Assembly: GCA_025084515.1 (NCBI GenBank)
Contig: JAJAGP010001474.1
Location: forward strand, 1-64,000
Length of the DNA stretch: 64,000 bases
Source: Ancistrus triradiatus
Lineage: Eukaryota; Chordata; Actinopteri; Siluriformes; Loricariidae
Direction of reading: 5' to 3'
This document shows, piece by piece, positions 12,746 through 25,030 of the stretch (position 1 is the stretch's first letter; every line of letters starts with the position of its first letter). The position numbers and the translations under genes were made by a program. The notes beneath the pieces were generated by a model. The model did not search any database, was not told where the DNA came from, and saw only the letters and a list, made by a program, of their open reading frames with translations.

Positions 12746-12890
12746 CCCAGAATGTGGAGGAAATTGGACTACCCAGAGAAAACCAATGCACACAGAGGGA
12801 GAACATACAGGTGGAGTCCAGGATATGATTCAAACTGGGGATCTCTGTGAGGTGACAACGCTAACCACTGCACCACCATGCCATCTGAAA
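12746..12890 (-). repeat. SINE-like type 2 fragment
   Basis: In reverse: 'ggaggaaattggactaccca', 'ggagaacatacaggtggagt', 'gtgaggtgacaacgctaacc'. Same family as 1917. Confidence 0.65.
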
Positions 12891-13639
12891 TATTTTTTGG
12901 AAAAATATATTAAACATTAAATTTGCTCTGCTAAAGTTTAGACTCTGTTTCCGTTTATACACGTCTTTGACCTTAATGGACTTGTTGATGGTTGATTAAA
13001 CTTGTTGATGGTTGATGATGGATGATTAAAACGAGCATAAGCGTGTCATAGGTCTATTTCCTTGTGTAGACTTTAGTTCATTCAGAGTATTCAAGTATTT
13101 TGAAGCAGGGTGTCTTTTGCATAACTCTGCAAATTACTTTTTCACTCTGGTGCAAATATAACAGACATTTTTTCAACCCCAGGCATAACTATCACCTCTT
13201 TTTACAGTCAGGTGCTACTGTAATTGGTATTAAATATATTATATAAATGCAGTTAATGCAATGTGAAATATATACTACAGTAAATTGTGTTTTGGCCCCA
13301 GACGTTTTGTCTACTGAATCCAGACGGTTTTGAGGAACCGACTGTCTACAGCTCTTGAGACTTTGGTTTTGTCACAAGAAAAAACTTGGCTAAAGCTGTG
13401 CATGTGACACGTTTTATTTCATCACTGGTTACAAAACTTTCCTCTGTGTGTCAGAAGCCTCAGTAAACACAAGTATATTCAAACAGCACACAAGCAGCAG
13501 CCAACCGCTGGGAAAAAATAGACTGACCTTCAATTTGCAAACGCTGGGTTGCCACCACTTGTGTTTTGTGTCCTTTTAACAGTGCTATTTCAGAACCATG
13601 CAAACTTCAAAGCTGGATAAGCAGAGCTTTAAAGAGCCA
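12891..13639. other. no recognisable feature
   Basis: AT-rich intergenic sequence. A short direct repeat 'cttgttgatggttgat' occurs twice near 12980-13015. Confidence 0.35.
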
Positions 13640-13795
13640 CAATTTTGTGGTGGCATAGTATTTATGGTACTGGATTATTGACTAGTAGGTTTAGGGTTTC
13701 AAGTCCCAGCTTTGTCAAACCTGAAAATTGTATCTTGCAAGACTGTATCAGCTGGATAAGGGTGTTTGCAAAATGCTGTGTAAATGTAAAATTTG
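13640..13795 (+). repeat. degenerate tRNA-derived SINE
   Basis: Follows the order of the 10270 SINE: 'tggtggcatagtatttatgg', 'agggtttcaagtcccagc', 'ctggataagggtgtttgc', 'aaatgctgtgtaaatgta'. Confidence 0.65.
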
Positions 13796-14337
13796 CAGAT
13801 ATATGTTTATGTTTGTTATCATTTGTCACCAAGTCCCTTTATCTTTGTCTTACCAGTGCTTGCTTTAGCCATCTCACCATACATGATTGATTTTTATCAT
13901 TTGCAGGGGTTACATGCCATTTGATATGAACCAAATGCAAAAATTTAGGCTGTTTTTAGGAAGAACATGCTTGCTTTGTTTTCTAAAATCATTTTATATG
14001 CCAAGTTTCCAAAGTTTATCTTTCCTGAGTTTATACTTAGTTACTGTTACTTAGAATTACTGTTAAACTGTTCCTCAAAACAGTTTGGATTCATTATGCA
14101 GAATTGCTGGGCCAAAAACACTTTTAGCATGTATTTCAATAAAACTGCATTTACATCATATTTAAGACTAATTCCATTAGCTTCTGACTGTAAAAGAAAT
14201 ATTTATGCCAGGGGTTGGAAAAATGTCTGTGTTATATTTGCACCAGAGTATAGAGAATTTACAGTTGTCATGCAAAAAAAACACCCTGCTTCAAACTATG
14301 AACTTAAGTCTTACACAAGCGAACAGACTAAAAGCCC
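13796..14337. other. no recognisable feature
   Basis: AT-rich. Most of a 168-codon frame (13967-14473) falls here, but it reads on into the reversed L2 tail and is not a believable gene. Confidence 0.35.
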
Positions 14338-14545
14338 AAGTCCAAGTCAGCTTTATTTGTATATAGCGCTTTTACAATTGGGCATTGTCTCAAAGCAGCT
14401 TTATAATTTTAGATTATCTTCTAATATCTATCCCAAACTGAGTAAGCCTAGGGTGATAGTGGCAATGGAATAAATCCCTAAACACTTACAAGGAAGAAAC
14501 CTTGGGAATACCAACACTCAAAAAGGGTCCAATTTTGGATGGCTT
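14338..14545 (-). mobile_element. L2-type LINE 3' end
   Basis: Reverse tail: 'caagtcagctttatttgtat', 'agcgcttttacaattg', 'agtaagcctagggtgatag', then 'tgggaataccaacactcaaa'. Confidence 0.75.
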
Positions 14546-14654
14546 AGATGAGAAATAAAAGAATTAATCTAATTTATCTATGCAAAAAAGTTTGTAGTAA
14601 TAGTTAAATAAAACACACTTGGCAGCAGCTAACTGTGCAACTAACACAGGCCTA

Positions 14655-14856
14655 CAGTGATGACTGTGGCAGCCTAGCAGTTAAGGTACTGGACTATGGA
14701 CCAAAAGGTCCAGGGTTCAAATCCCACCTCTGCCAACCTTCCACTGTTGGGTCCTTGAGCAAGGCCCTTAACCCACAATTGCTTGGATTGTAAGACTGTA
14801 TCAATTTTAAGTCGCTCTGGATAAGGCCGTCTGCTAAATGCTGTAAATGTAAATGA
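14655..14856 (+). repeat. tRNA-derived SINE, complete
   Basis: Head 'cctagcagttaaggtactgg', B-box 'gggttcaaatccc', body 'ccttgagcaaggcccttaac' and tail 'gtcgctctggataaggccgt' then 'aaatgctgtaaatgtaaatg'. The best preserved copy in the window. Confidence 0.85.
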
Positions 14857-15814
14857 ATAACGAAAGAAAACTTTTACAGATAATTTCGTTTTGTGTTTGG
14901 GTTAATGTTGTGGGATAAAATGCAATGCCTCAGTTTAATACACACAACCAAATCTGCTAATGCTAACAATAACTCAGGTTAGAGTAACTAGTATAGAGTA
15001 TAAACTCAGGAAAGATAAACTGTGGGCATTTGTTGTGTTTTGGATGCTGGTATGCCTGTCAGTCAGAAAGACCATACCAGTTTCATGTTGGTCCAAGTTG
15101 GTTTATGGTAGTTAGTGCTGTTCTGATGATGGTGTAACTGGTGAATGTTCTTTTTGGTCTTGCTACAAGTTGAACATCATACCAGTGCCCAAAGCACAAA
15201 TATTCTAGTGCCTGTTGTTTTAAGCACGATTAATGATATCAAAGGTAGTGTATGCAGGTATCTTCAGACCCCCAGTCAGAGTACCACAGTTGCAACGCTA
15301 GTCATGTAATCGGCCCCTTCTGAGCTTTGCTTGCTGTGTCTCTGGCCATGGACAGCTGCTAAGGTGGGACTGACAATAACTCTCCTCTGCCAGAGTTTTC
15401 ACATAGCTGACATTCAGGAGATAATGAACTCACATAGCCAGGAAGCCACATACATCCCCCTCAGAGCACCCTCACTGAGGACTAGCTCTTTAATGGTGCA
15501 GGGTAACAGTGTTAGCTCAGACTTCAGCTAGCATTGGGATTAGTTTTATCATCACATACTGACTGGCTCAAAATCTTTGACTGCAGGCATTTTGTTGGCA
15601 GCACAACGATGCTTGAATAAGTTTGCACTTCAAGCTTCAGACTTTACATACAGCTGGCAGGTCTGGGTAAAATGATAGATCGTTTTTAATATGATTTTTT
15701 AAAATTTAGGGTCCTGCAGCAACATAAAGAGCTTACAAAGATTGTGCAAGTTATTCCTCAGAACTGTTACTTTGTTGCTGATAAAAATCAGCAAGACTAG
15801 CGAACAGCAAAGGT
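14857..15814. other. no recognisable feature
   Basis: Intergenic; the 66-codon frame at 15331-15531 is unassigned. 'tttgttggt'-like words near 15080-15160 may be outliers of the next repeat. Confidence 0.3.
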
Positions 15815-16110
15815 TTCTGGTTCAAGCTGGTTTATGCTTATCGGCTGATTTAGTTGGTAAATTTATATAATCTTGAAGGGTATGCTGGTAAACCAGTAGG
15901 ATTTTGCCATCAATGCTCCTAAACTAGCTTAATTTGGCTGGTTATGCTGGTAAACCAAGCAACTTTGGCCTTGCTGGTTGTACTGGCAAACAAGCATGGT
16001 CTTCTGGTAAGCAAGCATGAGCCTTCTGGTTAGGCTAGTTTTGCTGTTTATGCCTTATTGGTTATGCTGGTGAGCAAGTATGACCTTGCTGGTTATAATA
16101 GCAAACAGAC
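15815..16110. repeat. degenerate 'ttgctggttatgctggt' minisatellite
   Basis: Diverged repeats about 30-45 bp long share words such as 'ggttatgctggtaaacca' and 'accttgctggttataata'. Spacing is irregular, so the array is old. Similar 'gctggt' repeats are known in other teleosts. Confidence 0.65.
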
Positions 16111-16734
16111 ATAAGTAAGTTGAACAGCATACCTACTATACTGCATCCCATGCTGGTGGCAAGTACAACACATGTTGCTCATTTTTAGGGTTATTGTCAG
16201 AGAAATGTAGTTAAACAGCAAATACAACATGGTATCTGGTGTTTCTACTTTCATCTTACACTGAAGCTACAAAGCTAATGGACCGAAGTAAAACACGCTC
16301 AACTCAAACCATACCACATCATTAAGCAATCTCACTTGTTTATGTGGCGTCTGACACTGAAAATATTGCATAGCTGGCAACAGTACTAGCAGACAATCTG
16401 GTATCACATTCCTCAGCTGAACACTGTTTGATATCACTCTCCATAGACGTCAGCATTCGCTGGCAAAAAGTTCATTTTTTCAGCTGAATATAGAACCTGG
16501 ACCAGTCAAAGTTTCAGCATGTAAAGAAATTACATTCATGTGCTTACATTGATGGCTAAATAAAAAAAAACACTTTCTCTGAATAGTTTGCTTGGATGCT
16601 TCAGACACTTTCTTCCACAGCTTGAAGTTAAGTATCAAGCCAAAAAATGAGTGCCTAACAGGAGGTGTGGAAGAAGTTTGAAGCCAGTGAAAGCTTGTGA
16701 TATGTATAATTAGAGTGTAATTTTTGGAAAACGC
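16111..16734. other. no recognisable feature
   Basis: Intergenic. The long minus-strand frame reaching across 16480-16971 runs through the SINE candidate and is not credible as a gene. Confidence 0.3.
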
Positions 16735-16972
16735 CAACATGTTGCTCAGGTAGCACAGTGGCAATTTGGCAGCCAACCAGTGCAGAGACACAGGTTCAAG
16801 GATGTCAAGCAGACACATGATTGGCCATGCCTGAGGGAGAGGGGGGTGGATGGGAGGGATCCATCCTCTTGCCCCGCCCACAGTGCACATCCACCTATGC
16901 TGGCTGGTGAGTACCAGGAGATGTTCTGGACCCCCTTGCAACCAGGACCAGGACAAATGAAGATAATACATA
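16735..16972 (+). repeat. candidate SINE with tRNA-like head
   Basis: 'caggtagcacagtggcaatt' with a later 'caggttcaaggatgtc' resembles A and B boxes, followed by a G-rich stretch and 'ccccgcccacagtgcacatc'. It abuts the Tc1 end at 16975. Tentative. Confidence 0.35.
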
Positions 16973-16974
16973 TA

Positions 16975-17345
16975 TACACAGTACTGTGCAAAAGTCTTAA
17001 GCCACCATTAAATGTCATGTTTTATCAATGGTAAAATGACCGTATACATGTAATACATTGTCAGTGATTGACTGAGAGTGTTGTTTTCTGAATTTTTCCC
17101 AGTTTTTTAGTACTGCATACACATTCTGTATTTTCTGGTTGCATTCTAGTAAGAGACTAAAGATATAGGAAATTTGTATGCAGTTTTAAAAAAACCCAAC
17201 AACAACAAAAATCAGAAACAACAGCTTCTATAGGCTACAGTGGCAAGTATTTAGTGTGACCTCCTCTTACACTCGAGCAATAGCAGGGTTTGGCAGCTTC
17301 ATCGGGATGCTAAGTTGAGCTTACTGTCCAAAGAAGCTTGTTCAT
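16975..17345 (-). mobile_element. Tc1-like deletion derivative ('cagtactgtgcaaaagtctt' ends)
   Basis: Left end 'acagtactgtgcaaaagtct' as at 8447. The interior keeps 'gtattttctggttgcattct' and 'tatttagtgtgacctcctct', the non-coding flank of the same family. No right end is evident. Confidence 0.65.
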
Positions 17346-20300
17346 TTTCAATAAACAAACTGAGAAATAATTTAAAATAATATATATAAAAACACACAAA
17401 CACACACTACACATATATTCAAGTATTGTGACTAAGTATCATTTGGGGGATATTGTGTAATTGTTTTGGCTATAGCATTTTTTAATAAAACCCATAATGT
17501 CTATATGTATCATTCAAAGTAATTACTAACACTCTGTAGGATTTATAATAGTACCAACAATACTCTTGTGGTTCAGTCAAGGCATACAGAAAATGAGCGT
17601 AACAAAACCTATTACTCACACCTGACATGTTAAATGTAAGGAGGTAATTAGGTCACACCTTCCATTCTGTACTCTGCTGGCAAGTTTGCATAAGGATTGA
17701 AGCGAGGTGCACATCATTATTGTTTCTGACTGCAGTGATTGTATATTTTCTTTATGTCATCTTTTTGGACCTTGTAATGGTTGCTGGTCACAAATACAGC
17801 TTGCACCGATACGGAATCAAACTCTACAGCATCAACAACACTCCAGGGCTCTTAAAGCCACAGCCATATGTCAGTAGAATGAAAGTAAGGCTGGGGATTT
17901 GTGATGACAGGGAATTTACCCTAGCTGGTACTTCCAACTACAGCTGGGTCTTGTATGGACCTTCCAAGCTGAACAATGAGTCAAAATTCAACCTAATCCA
18001 TACAGAATTGGTTCAGTGACCACATAGTCAAGTGCAAACTGTGGGGTAAGCCAAAAACACAGAGTGGATATGGGCCCTTATTCTGTTATTTCGCCCTTCT
18101 TTATTCCAACACTGGGAAGGAAAAAAAACAAAATGAAAACATAACAGCAGAAGAATATCAACACTTACCACCAAAATGTTGTGAATTATACAAACACCCT
18201 CAATTTAAACCATAGACTATTGCTTCAACACTATATAGGCTGGCCTGTCTTCCCCTTCAATTGTATTTAAAAATGACTTGAAATGACTTGCTGGATTCTA
18301 TATTTTCCTCAATCAAATGATCAAATATCTCACTAAAATACTGTGTAGTTCATTCATTAAACTTTTCCCCGGTGAACAGACATTCATTGAAGCCTGTGCA
18401 TCTCTGGGAGTCTATGGAGCAAATGTATGTGTTAAAAAAAGATGGGACGAAACACTAACACTCATTTGACAAACTTCTGATGTTTTTTTTTTTTAGACTT
18501 TTAATACGTCATTTGGAATCACTAATTGTAATCACAAATTGGAGCTTCACTGTATGGTGTGTGGGGGCACTATTTTGGTTGTCCAGCCCATTTGCATGCC
18601 TTCTCTAAAGATTATTTGTCAACCTCTCAAAGTGTATTGAGAATCAAGAACATGAGACTTCTCTTAAATTAGCGCAAATAAGTGTTACACTTTATTTACA
18701 ATATTTGTGCAATTATGTGATATGTATTAGGCATTGCAACTAACTGCAGCTCCACTGGAGAAACACAAGAATCCTTTCGCTATAAAATGAAGCGATCATA
18801 TGTGAACACGTGCTTAGTTTCACCAGCCACTACTGCTGCAACTCTGTTAGGGCCGAGGCAGAGTCTGTTTACCAATGACATCTCATCACATACTCAAAAT
18901 ACTCACAGGCTATTTAAAGTGACTGCCATTTCCTTTTATTACTATAGAGTTCGGTTTGGGCCTCACACTTAGCCAGACAAACGAGATTTCCTTAGCCCTC
19001 ACACATACACAGACAGACACGTTCACCAGGGCTTCAACACAAGCCCGCCATTTTAAAATGCTCTACGGATGAGGTTACACCACTTCCTGTGTCAGTTAGC
19101 TCTCTGCAATTCCAGCCATGCTTTCCTGTGACTTAGAGAATCAAGTGACAAGCTGACACAACTCATAAAACAACCGAGCAAAACAGAGAAACAGCTTGTA
19201 CTGGTAATAATGGGAGTAAGATATAAGACTACTGGAGACTAAATGGCAAGGTTAAATGAAAGGCAACATGCCTTTCTGCTACAGGTCAAACTGATTGATC
19301 GGTGATTATATAAAGACTATAAATACACCCAATAATACAATATCCCCACAATTTTGGCCAAATTTGCAGGTAAACTGTTGGACATTGGTGAATATCAGCA
19401 CAAACAAAGATGTTATAAAAATGCAACAATAATATCTATTCAAATGTAAAACATCGAACCAGTCCAATCATTTCAACACAGAGTGCACTGTTTTGAGGCT
19501 TCATTCATAGTGTGCTCATTGCTCTCCGTAGTCTTGTGCATAAATCTGTGCACCCCTGTGATATAGTTAGTCTTTTTTTTATTTAAAGATGATGATATGG
19601 CCTCTGTAACAAATATTATAAAATACCAAGTCAGTTAAGGTTTGACATCATCTCATGCCAGACCTTTTCTTTCAAACTACAATTTTTCAGTTACATTATT
19701 ATTAGTTTGCAAAAATGTCATTCATAAGTTTGTTCACACCAGATGTTTTGACATTCACCAAAACATGTCATTTGTCCAGGATTTGCAGGTATGTAATACT
19801 TATAAGTCACTACATCTAATATGAATGATATCAGTAACTCATCAGCTATGTACTTGTTCATTTCCACTCCTTGTCTGATTATTTTTTTCATTTCTAAAGG
19901 AATAAGACTTGCACTGTAGAAATCTTAAACAGAACAACCCGAGTACATTAAGCATGTTCCAATCATAATTTTATAGTTGCACCACTGACTCATCAGAATG
20001 ATCAATGAATTCAAACTCATTCAATATTAACATCTTTCTACATAAACTTACCTCCATGTTGCTGCTGGTATTTGGGAGAGCTCCCCTAAACACACTACAG
20101 CTCTGCTGTATTGACTAGTTGAAGTTGGAGCTCTCCTCTCACCCTCCACCCAGGGTCAGGGTTGCCAGATTGCTTGTTTCATTGTAGAGTTTGTCTCAGT
20201 TTTACTGTAGACTGTAAGCACACATACGTCATGTTCATGAACAGCAAATATATTTACATTAGATCCACCAAATTCGGGGTTATTTGTGCAACCAAAAATG

Positions 20301-20825
20301 TGATGCGATACAAATACTCAAAGCCATATAAAAACAAAATCTGGCAACCTCATACCAGTCCCCTGTTGTCCACGAGGAAGGCCGGAGAAGTCTGAGTGCA
20401 GAGTGCAGTTATATTTAGCCTTACCTCTTCCAGCAGCACTCACATAGACCACTGTTTACTATGAGGAAGAGCAAACACGAGGTTTCCTATCTAAGGAGTA
20501 AAGCATTATGCGAGGCATGGAGCTCCAGAGCTGGATAAAGCACCTACACAACATTTCATGAACATGATTGAGAGAGTGGTGAATAAAGCCAGTAATCAAC
20601 ACAAACAAGCAGCAGTGTGATGGCTTAAAAGGAAGTCATGAAAGAGCTGTTACTATGAAAACGATAAACAATTTATTAGAACAAGCATATCAACATTAAC
20701 TGGTGATGTATCATGCAACCACACTAGCTTATAATGATAAATCAGAGCCATGCTGTCGTAGAAGACTAAAGGACACCTTTTAACCAATCAAAATCCAGGA
20801 TTCAATAACATCCTTATATAAGCAA
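17346..20825. other. long stretch without recognisable feature
   Basis: About 3.5 kb of AT-rich sequence without clear repeats. A 99-codon plus frame (17720-18019) starts with a hydrophobic segment (TAVIVYFLYVIFLDLVMVAG) but matches no family I know. Other frames (18787-18972, 19642-19824, 20162-20395) are also unassigned. Confidence 0.3.
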
Positions 20826-20848
20826 TAATAATAATAATAATAATAATC
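20826..20848. repeat. (ATA)n microsatellite
   Basis: About seven ATA units. Confidence 0.9.
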
Positions 20849-21139
20849 ACTCAAGAAATCAGAATTTTACATAAACAATAACCTTACAACTGCACTATAA
20901 TCAGAAAAGAAATCAAATAACTATCAACACCCAAAATGGTCTTGGGTGAAGATTTAGGTTCCCCTGATCATGGTTTCCCCCATAGACAATTATCCCAGGG
21001 ATAATCCCAGAATGCAGGAGGAACTAGACCCTAGACTGGGTGCCATTCCAGAACATGGCACAGCAGGGGTCAAAGTTGTAGCATCGGGGGATTTTCCCCA
21101 ATCTTGCCTTCCCTCACTCAGACATTGCCAATTATGGTT

Positions 21140-24100
21140 CTATATTCTGTTAGATTTAAGTGCAGCATTTGACACTATAGATCATGATGTTTTACTAAAC
21201 AGACTAGAAAATACTGTAGGTATTAAGGGATTAGCAGTTTCTTGGTTTAAATCCTACTTAACCGACCGGTACCAGTTTGTTCATATACAGTGCCTTGCAA
21301 AAGTATTCGGCCCCCTTGAACTTTTCAACCTTTTGCCACATTTTCAGGCCTTCAAACATAAAGATATGAAATTGTAAGTTTTTTTGTTAAGAATCAACAA
21401 CAAGTGGGGACACAATCGTGAAGTGGAACGAAATTTATTGGATATTTTAAACTTTAAAAAAAAAAACAACAACTGAAAAGTGGGGCATGCAAAATTATTC
21501 GGCCCCTTTTACTTTCAGTGCAGCAAACTCACTCCAGACGTTTCAGTGAGGATCTCTGAATGATCCAATGTTGACCTAAATGACTGATGATGGTAAACAG
21601 AATCCCACTGTGTGTAATCAAGTCCCTGTATAAATGCACATACTCTGTGATAGTCTCAGAGTTCTGTTTAAAGCGCAGAGAGCATCATGAAGACCACCAG
21701 GCTGGTCCCGGGATACTGTTTGTGGAGAAGTTTTAAAGTCCAGATTTGGATAAAAAAAGATTTCCCAAGCTTTAAACATCTCCAAGGAAGGCATTGTGCT
21801 CAAGCGATCATATTGAAATGGAAGGAGTATCAGAAACACTGCAAATCAGCCAAGACCCGTCCGTCCCTCTAAACCTTCAGCTCAAACAAGGGGAAGACTG
21901 ATCAGAGATGCAGCCAAGAGGCCCCATGATCACTCTGGATGAACTGCAGAGATCTACAGCTGAGGTGGGAGACTCTGTCCATAGGACAACAATCAGTCGT
22001 ACACTGCACAAATCTGGCCTTTATGGAAGAGTGGCAAGAAGAAAGCCATTTCTCAAAGAGATCCATAAAAAGTTTGCCACAAGCCACCTGGGAGACAACA
22101 CCAACACATGTGGAAGAAGGTGCTCTGGTCAGACGAACTTTTTTGGCCACAATGCAAAACGTTATGTTTGGTGTAAAAGCAACACAGCTCATCACCCTGA
22201 ACACCAATCCCCACTGTCAAACATGGGGGGGTGGTGGCAGCATCGTGTTTGGGCCTGCTTTTTCTTCAGCAGGGACAGGGAAGATGTGTAAAATTGATGG
22301 GAAGATGGATGGAGCCAAATACAGGACCATGCTGGAAGAAAACCTGTTGGAGTCTGCAAAAGACCTGAGACTGGGACGGAGATTTATCTTCCAACAAGAC
22401 AATGATCCAAAACATAAAGCAAAATCTACAATGGAATAGTTCACAGAGAAACGTATCCAGGTGTTAGAATGGCCAAGTCAAAGTCCAGACCTGAATCCAA
22501 TCGAGAAGCTGTGGAAAGAGCTGAAAACTGCTGTTCACAAATGCTCTCCATCCAACCTCACTGAGCTCGAGCTGTTTTGCAAGGAAGAATGGGCATAAAT
22601 TTCATTCTCTCGATGTGCAAAACTGATACAGACATACCCCAAGCGACTTGCAGCTGCCATCGCAGCAAAAGATGGCGCTACAAAGTATTAACTCAAGGGG
22701 GCCAAATAATTTTGCACACCCCACTTTTCAGTTTTTTATTTCTAAAAAAAAGTTTAAAATATCCAATAAATTTCGTTCCACTTCACGATTGTGTCCCACT
22801 TCTTGTTGATTCTTCACAAAAAATTACAATTTCATATCTTTATGTTTGAAGCCTGAAATGTGGCAAAAGGTTGAAAAGTTCAAGGGGGCCGAATACTTTT
22901 CAGGGGTCAGTGCTTGGTCCGCTTTTATTCTCTCTGTACATGCTGCCACTAGGCTCAGTTATTCATAAACATGGAATTAGATTCCACTGCTATGCAGATG
23001 ATACACAGCTGTACACATTAGCCAAACCAAATGACAGCGTTACAATCAACAAAATTGAGGACTGTGTAAAGGAAATAAAACATGGGATGTTATTTAATTT
23101 TCTCTTACTTAACTCAGATAAAACTGAGGTTCTATTAGTGGGATCCAAGGCTGTGAGAGACAGGTTGGCTACATCTATCCTAAATGTAGATGGCTGCCCA
23201 GTATTGCCCAGTCCGTCTGTAAAAAACTTAGGGGTCACATTTGATTCAGATCTCTCCTTTGATGCGCACATTAGCAGCATCACTCGAATTGCTTTCTTTC
23301 AATTACGTAATATCGCTAAACTTGGAAAGATCCTCTGTTTTAATGATGCAGAGAAACTTGTTCATGCATTTATAACCTCAAGGTTGGATTACTGTAACGC
23401 CTTACTTACTGGATGCTCTAGTAAATCTATAAATAAACTTCAATTAGTTCAGAATGCAGCAAATTTTATCATATCACTCCTGTTCTATCATCACTGCACT
23501 GGTTACCAGTTAAATTCTGCATTGATTACAAAATACTTTTTATAATTTATAAAGCTCTACATGGCCTGGCCCCACATTATCTGAGTGAACTCTTAGAGTT
23601 TTACAACCCAACTCGTCTACTTCGTTCGCAGGGTGCAGGACTTCTTTTAATTCCTAGAATTAGAAAAGTCACAGCAGGGATAAAGGCTTTCTCATACATG
23701 GCCCCCCAACTATGGAATAAACTTCCAACTTTCGTTTGAGACTCAGACACTCTCCAAAATTTTAAGTCTAATCTAAAGACATGCCTATTTGCGCAGGCTT
23801 TTGACTAGATTTAGAACGGGATGCATGGCTTGGGTCGCTGGGGCCAGAGTCTGGAGTCATGTCTGGCCTGCCTTCCTTGTCCGCTAGCCGGGAGTGTCGA
23901 GTGGGCGGTCTGGCTGAACTGGGCTTCGGTCCAGGGCAGAGTTGGGGGTTCATAGTCAAAGAGTCTTATGGTTATCAGAGACGTGGGGTTGCCAATGTCT
24001 CATGTGAACCCTCTTGGCTGTGTTACCTACGAGTTCTCCTCTTTCTAGTTATGCTGCTATAGCTAATGCTGCCGGGGTCTCATGCTAGACATGGCATCAG

Positions 24101-24560
24101 TGATTGTTAATAGACACTGTGCTCTTAATCAATAACTAATTACATTTTCTGTTTTCTCTCAGAGCTGTGTTCCGGTACCAGTTCCAGCCCCACACATGAT
24201 GTTCATCCGCTGCACCTTCACTCAAGCTGCTTCTGTCATCAGCTCCAGCCCCATCATACCCGGGCCACTTCATGCCAATGTGCATATTTCACATTTTATT
24301 CGAACTATGACTCCATGACTTTAGTTTCGTTCTTAGATCTATCATCTACGCCGCCCAAGGAGGTTGGGTCCCGTTTTGAGTCTTGGTCCTCCCAAGGTTT
24401 CTTCCTCACAACACCCAGGGAGTTTTTCCTTGCCACTGTCGCCCTAGGCTTGCTCAATTTGGGATTGGGCGTAGTTACTAGGAGATAATCTAAACTTGTA
24501 AAGTTGCTTTGAGACAATACTCCATTGTAAAAAGCACTATATAAATAGATATGACTTGAC
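21140..24560 (+). mobile_element. L2-type LINE, 5'-truncated and split by a Tc1 insertion
   Basis: Reverse transcriptase is read as LDLSAAFDTIDHDVLLNRL before the insertion and QGSVLGPLLFSLYMLPLG, then the catalytic CYADDTQLY, after it. The YADD at about 22995 is intact. Downstream is the typical DKTEVLLVGSKA...KNLGVTFDSDLSF region, then FITSRLDYCNALLTGCSS, and a frameshift near 23540 before PQLWNKLP. The 3' UTR ends with the L2 tail at 24290-24560. No endonuclease domain is present, so the copy is dead. Confidence 0.9.
21286..22900 (+). mobile_element. Tc1-like element, nearly full length, nested in the LINE
   Basis: Left inverted end 'tacagtgccttgcaaaagta' (TA at 21286-21287) and matching right end 'gaatacttttca' at about 22890, where the last ~12 bp are missing. 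Plus-strand transposase remnants in order: IQIWIKKDFPSFKHL (HTH), DELQRSTAEVGDS, LFGHNAKRYVW region, GGGSIVFGPAF, and the DDE stretch FQQDNDPKHKAKSTME. Several indels break the frame (21687-22720). About 1.6 kb, the usual size. Confidence 0.9.
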
Positions 24561-24649
24561 TATTAAAATCTTCTTTTCCTTAGTAACTAGTAACTTTATA
24601 GGCTGGAAATAAACATATTTATACTAGCCTATGTATATTTGTTTGTTTA

Positions 24650-24906
24650 GTTTATTTAACATCAGTGGCTATTCAACGGAAGACACAAGGTTATATCAAA
24701 AACCAGTCACACACACACTTAAGTTGAGGCCACTTTAGTGTAAACAATTAACCTAATGCATGTCTTTGGACTGTGGGAGGAAACTGGAGTAAACCCATGC
24801 AGACATGGAGAGGATGGGCAAACTCCACACACCTGGAGCCTGAGGTCATAATCGAACCGGAGATGCTGGAGCTGTGAGGTGACCACACTAACTGCAGTGG
24901 GGCACC
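24650..24906 (-). repeat. SINE-like type 2
   Basis: Reverse copy: 'aacctaatgcatgtctttgg', 'actgtgggaggaaactggag', 'gggcaaactccacacacctg', 'gctgtgaggtgaccacacta'. Confidence 0.7.
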
Positions 24907-25030
24907 TTGTATAATATACATTAACTCTATGGTGCTGGACTTATGGTATATTCTGTATGATGTATATTAAATCTGTGGTGCTGGACCTATGGGATACCCT
25001 TTAAAACATAAATTACATCTATGGTGATTC
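24907..25030. repeat. 46-bp imperfect tandem repeat, about 2.5 copies
   Basis: 'ctatggtgctggac' at 24927, 'ctgtggtgctggac' at 24973 and 'ctatggtgattcgg' at 25019 are each 46 bp apart, with similar AT-rich spacers. Confidence 0.7.

Noticed and set aside
13967..14473. 168-codon plus-strand frame
   Set aside because: Low-complexity, AT-driven, and its end is a reversed L2 3' tail.
10270..14856. Functional tRNA genes at A/B-box-like sequences
   Set aside because: The boxes belong to SINE heads; the stems are not complementary enough for tRNA and the SINE tail follows.
16480..16971. 163-codon minus-strand frame
   Set aside because: No motif, overlaps a SINE-like segment, and other frames are similarly open; no gene evidence.
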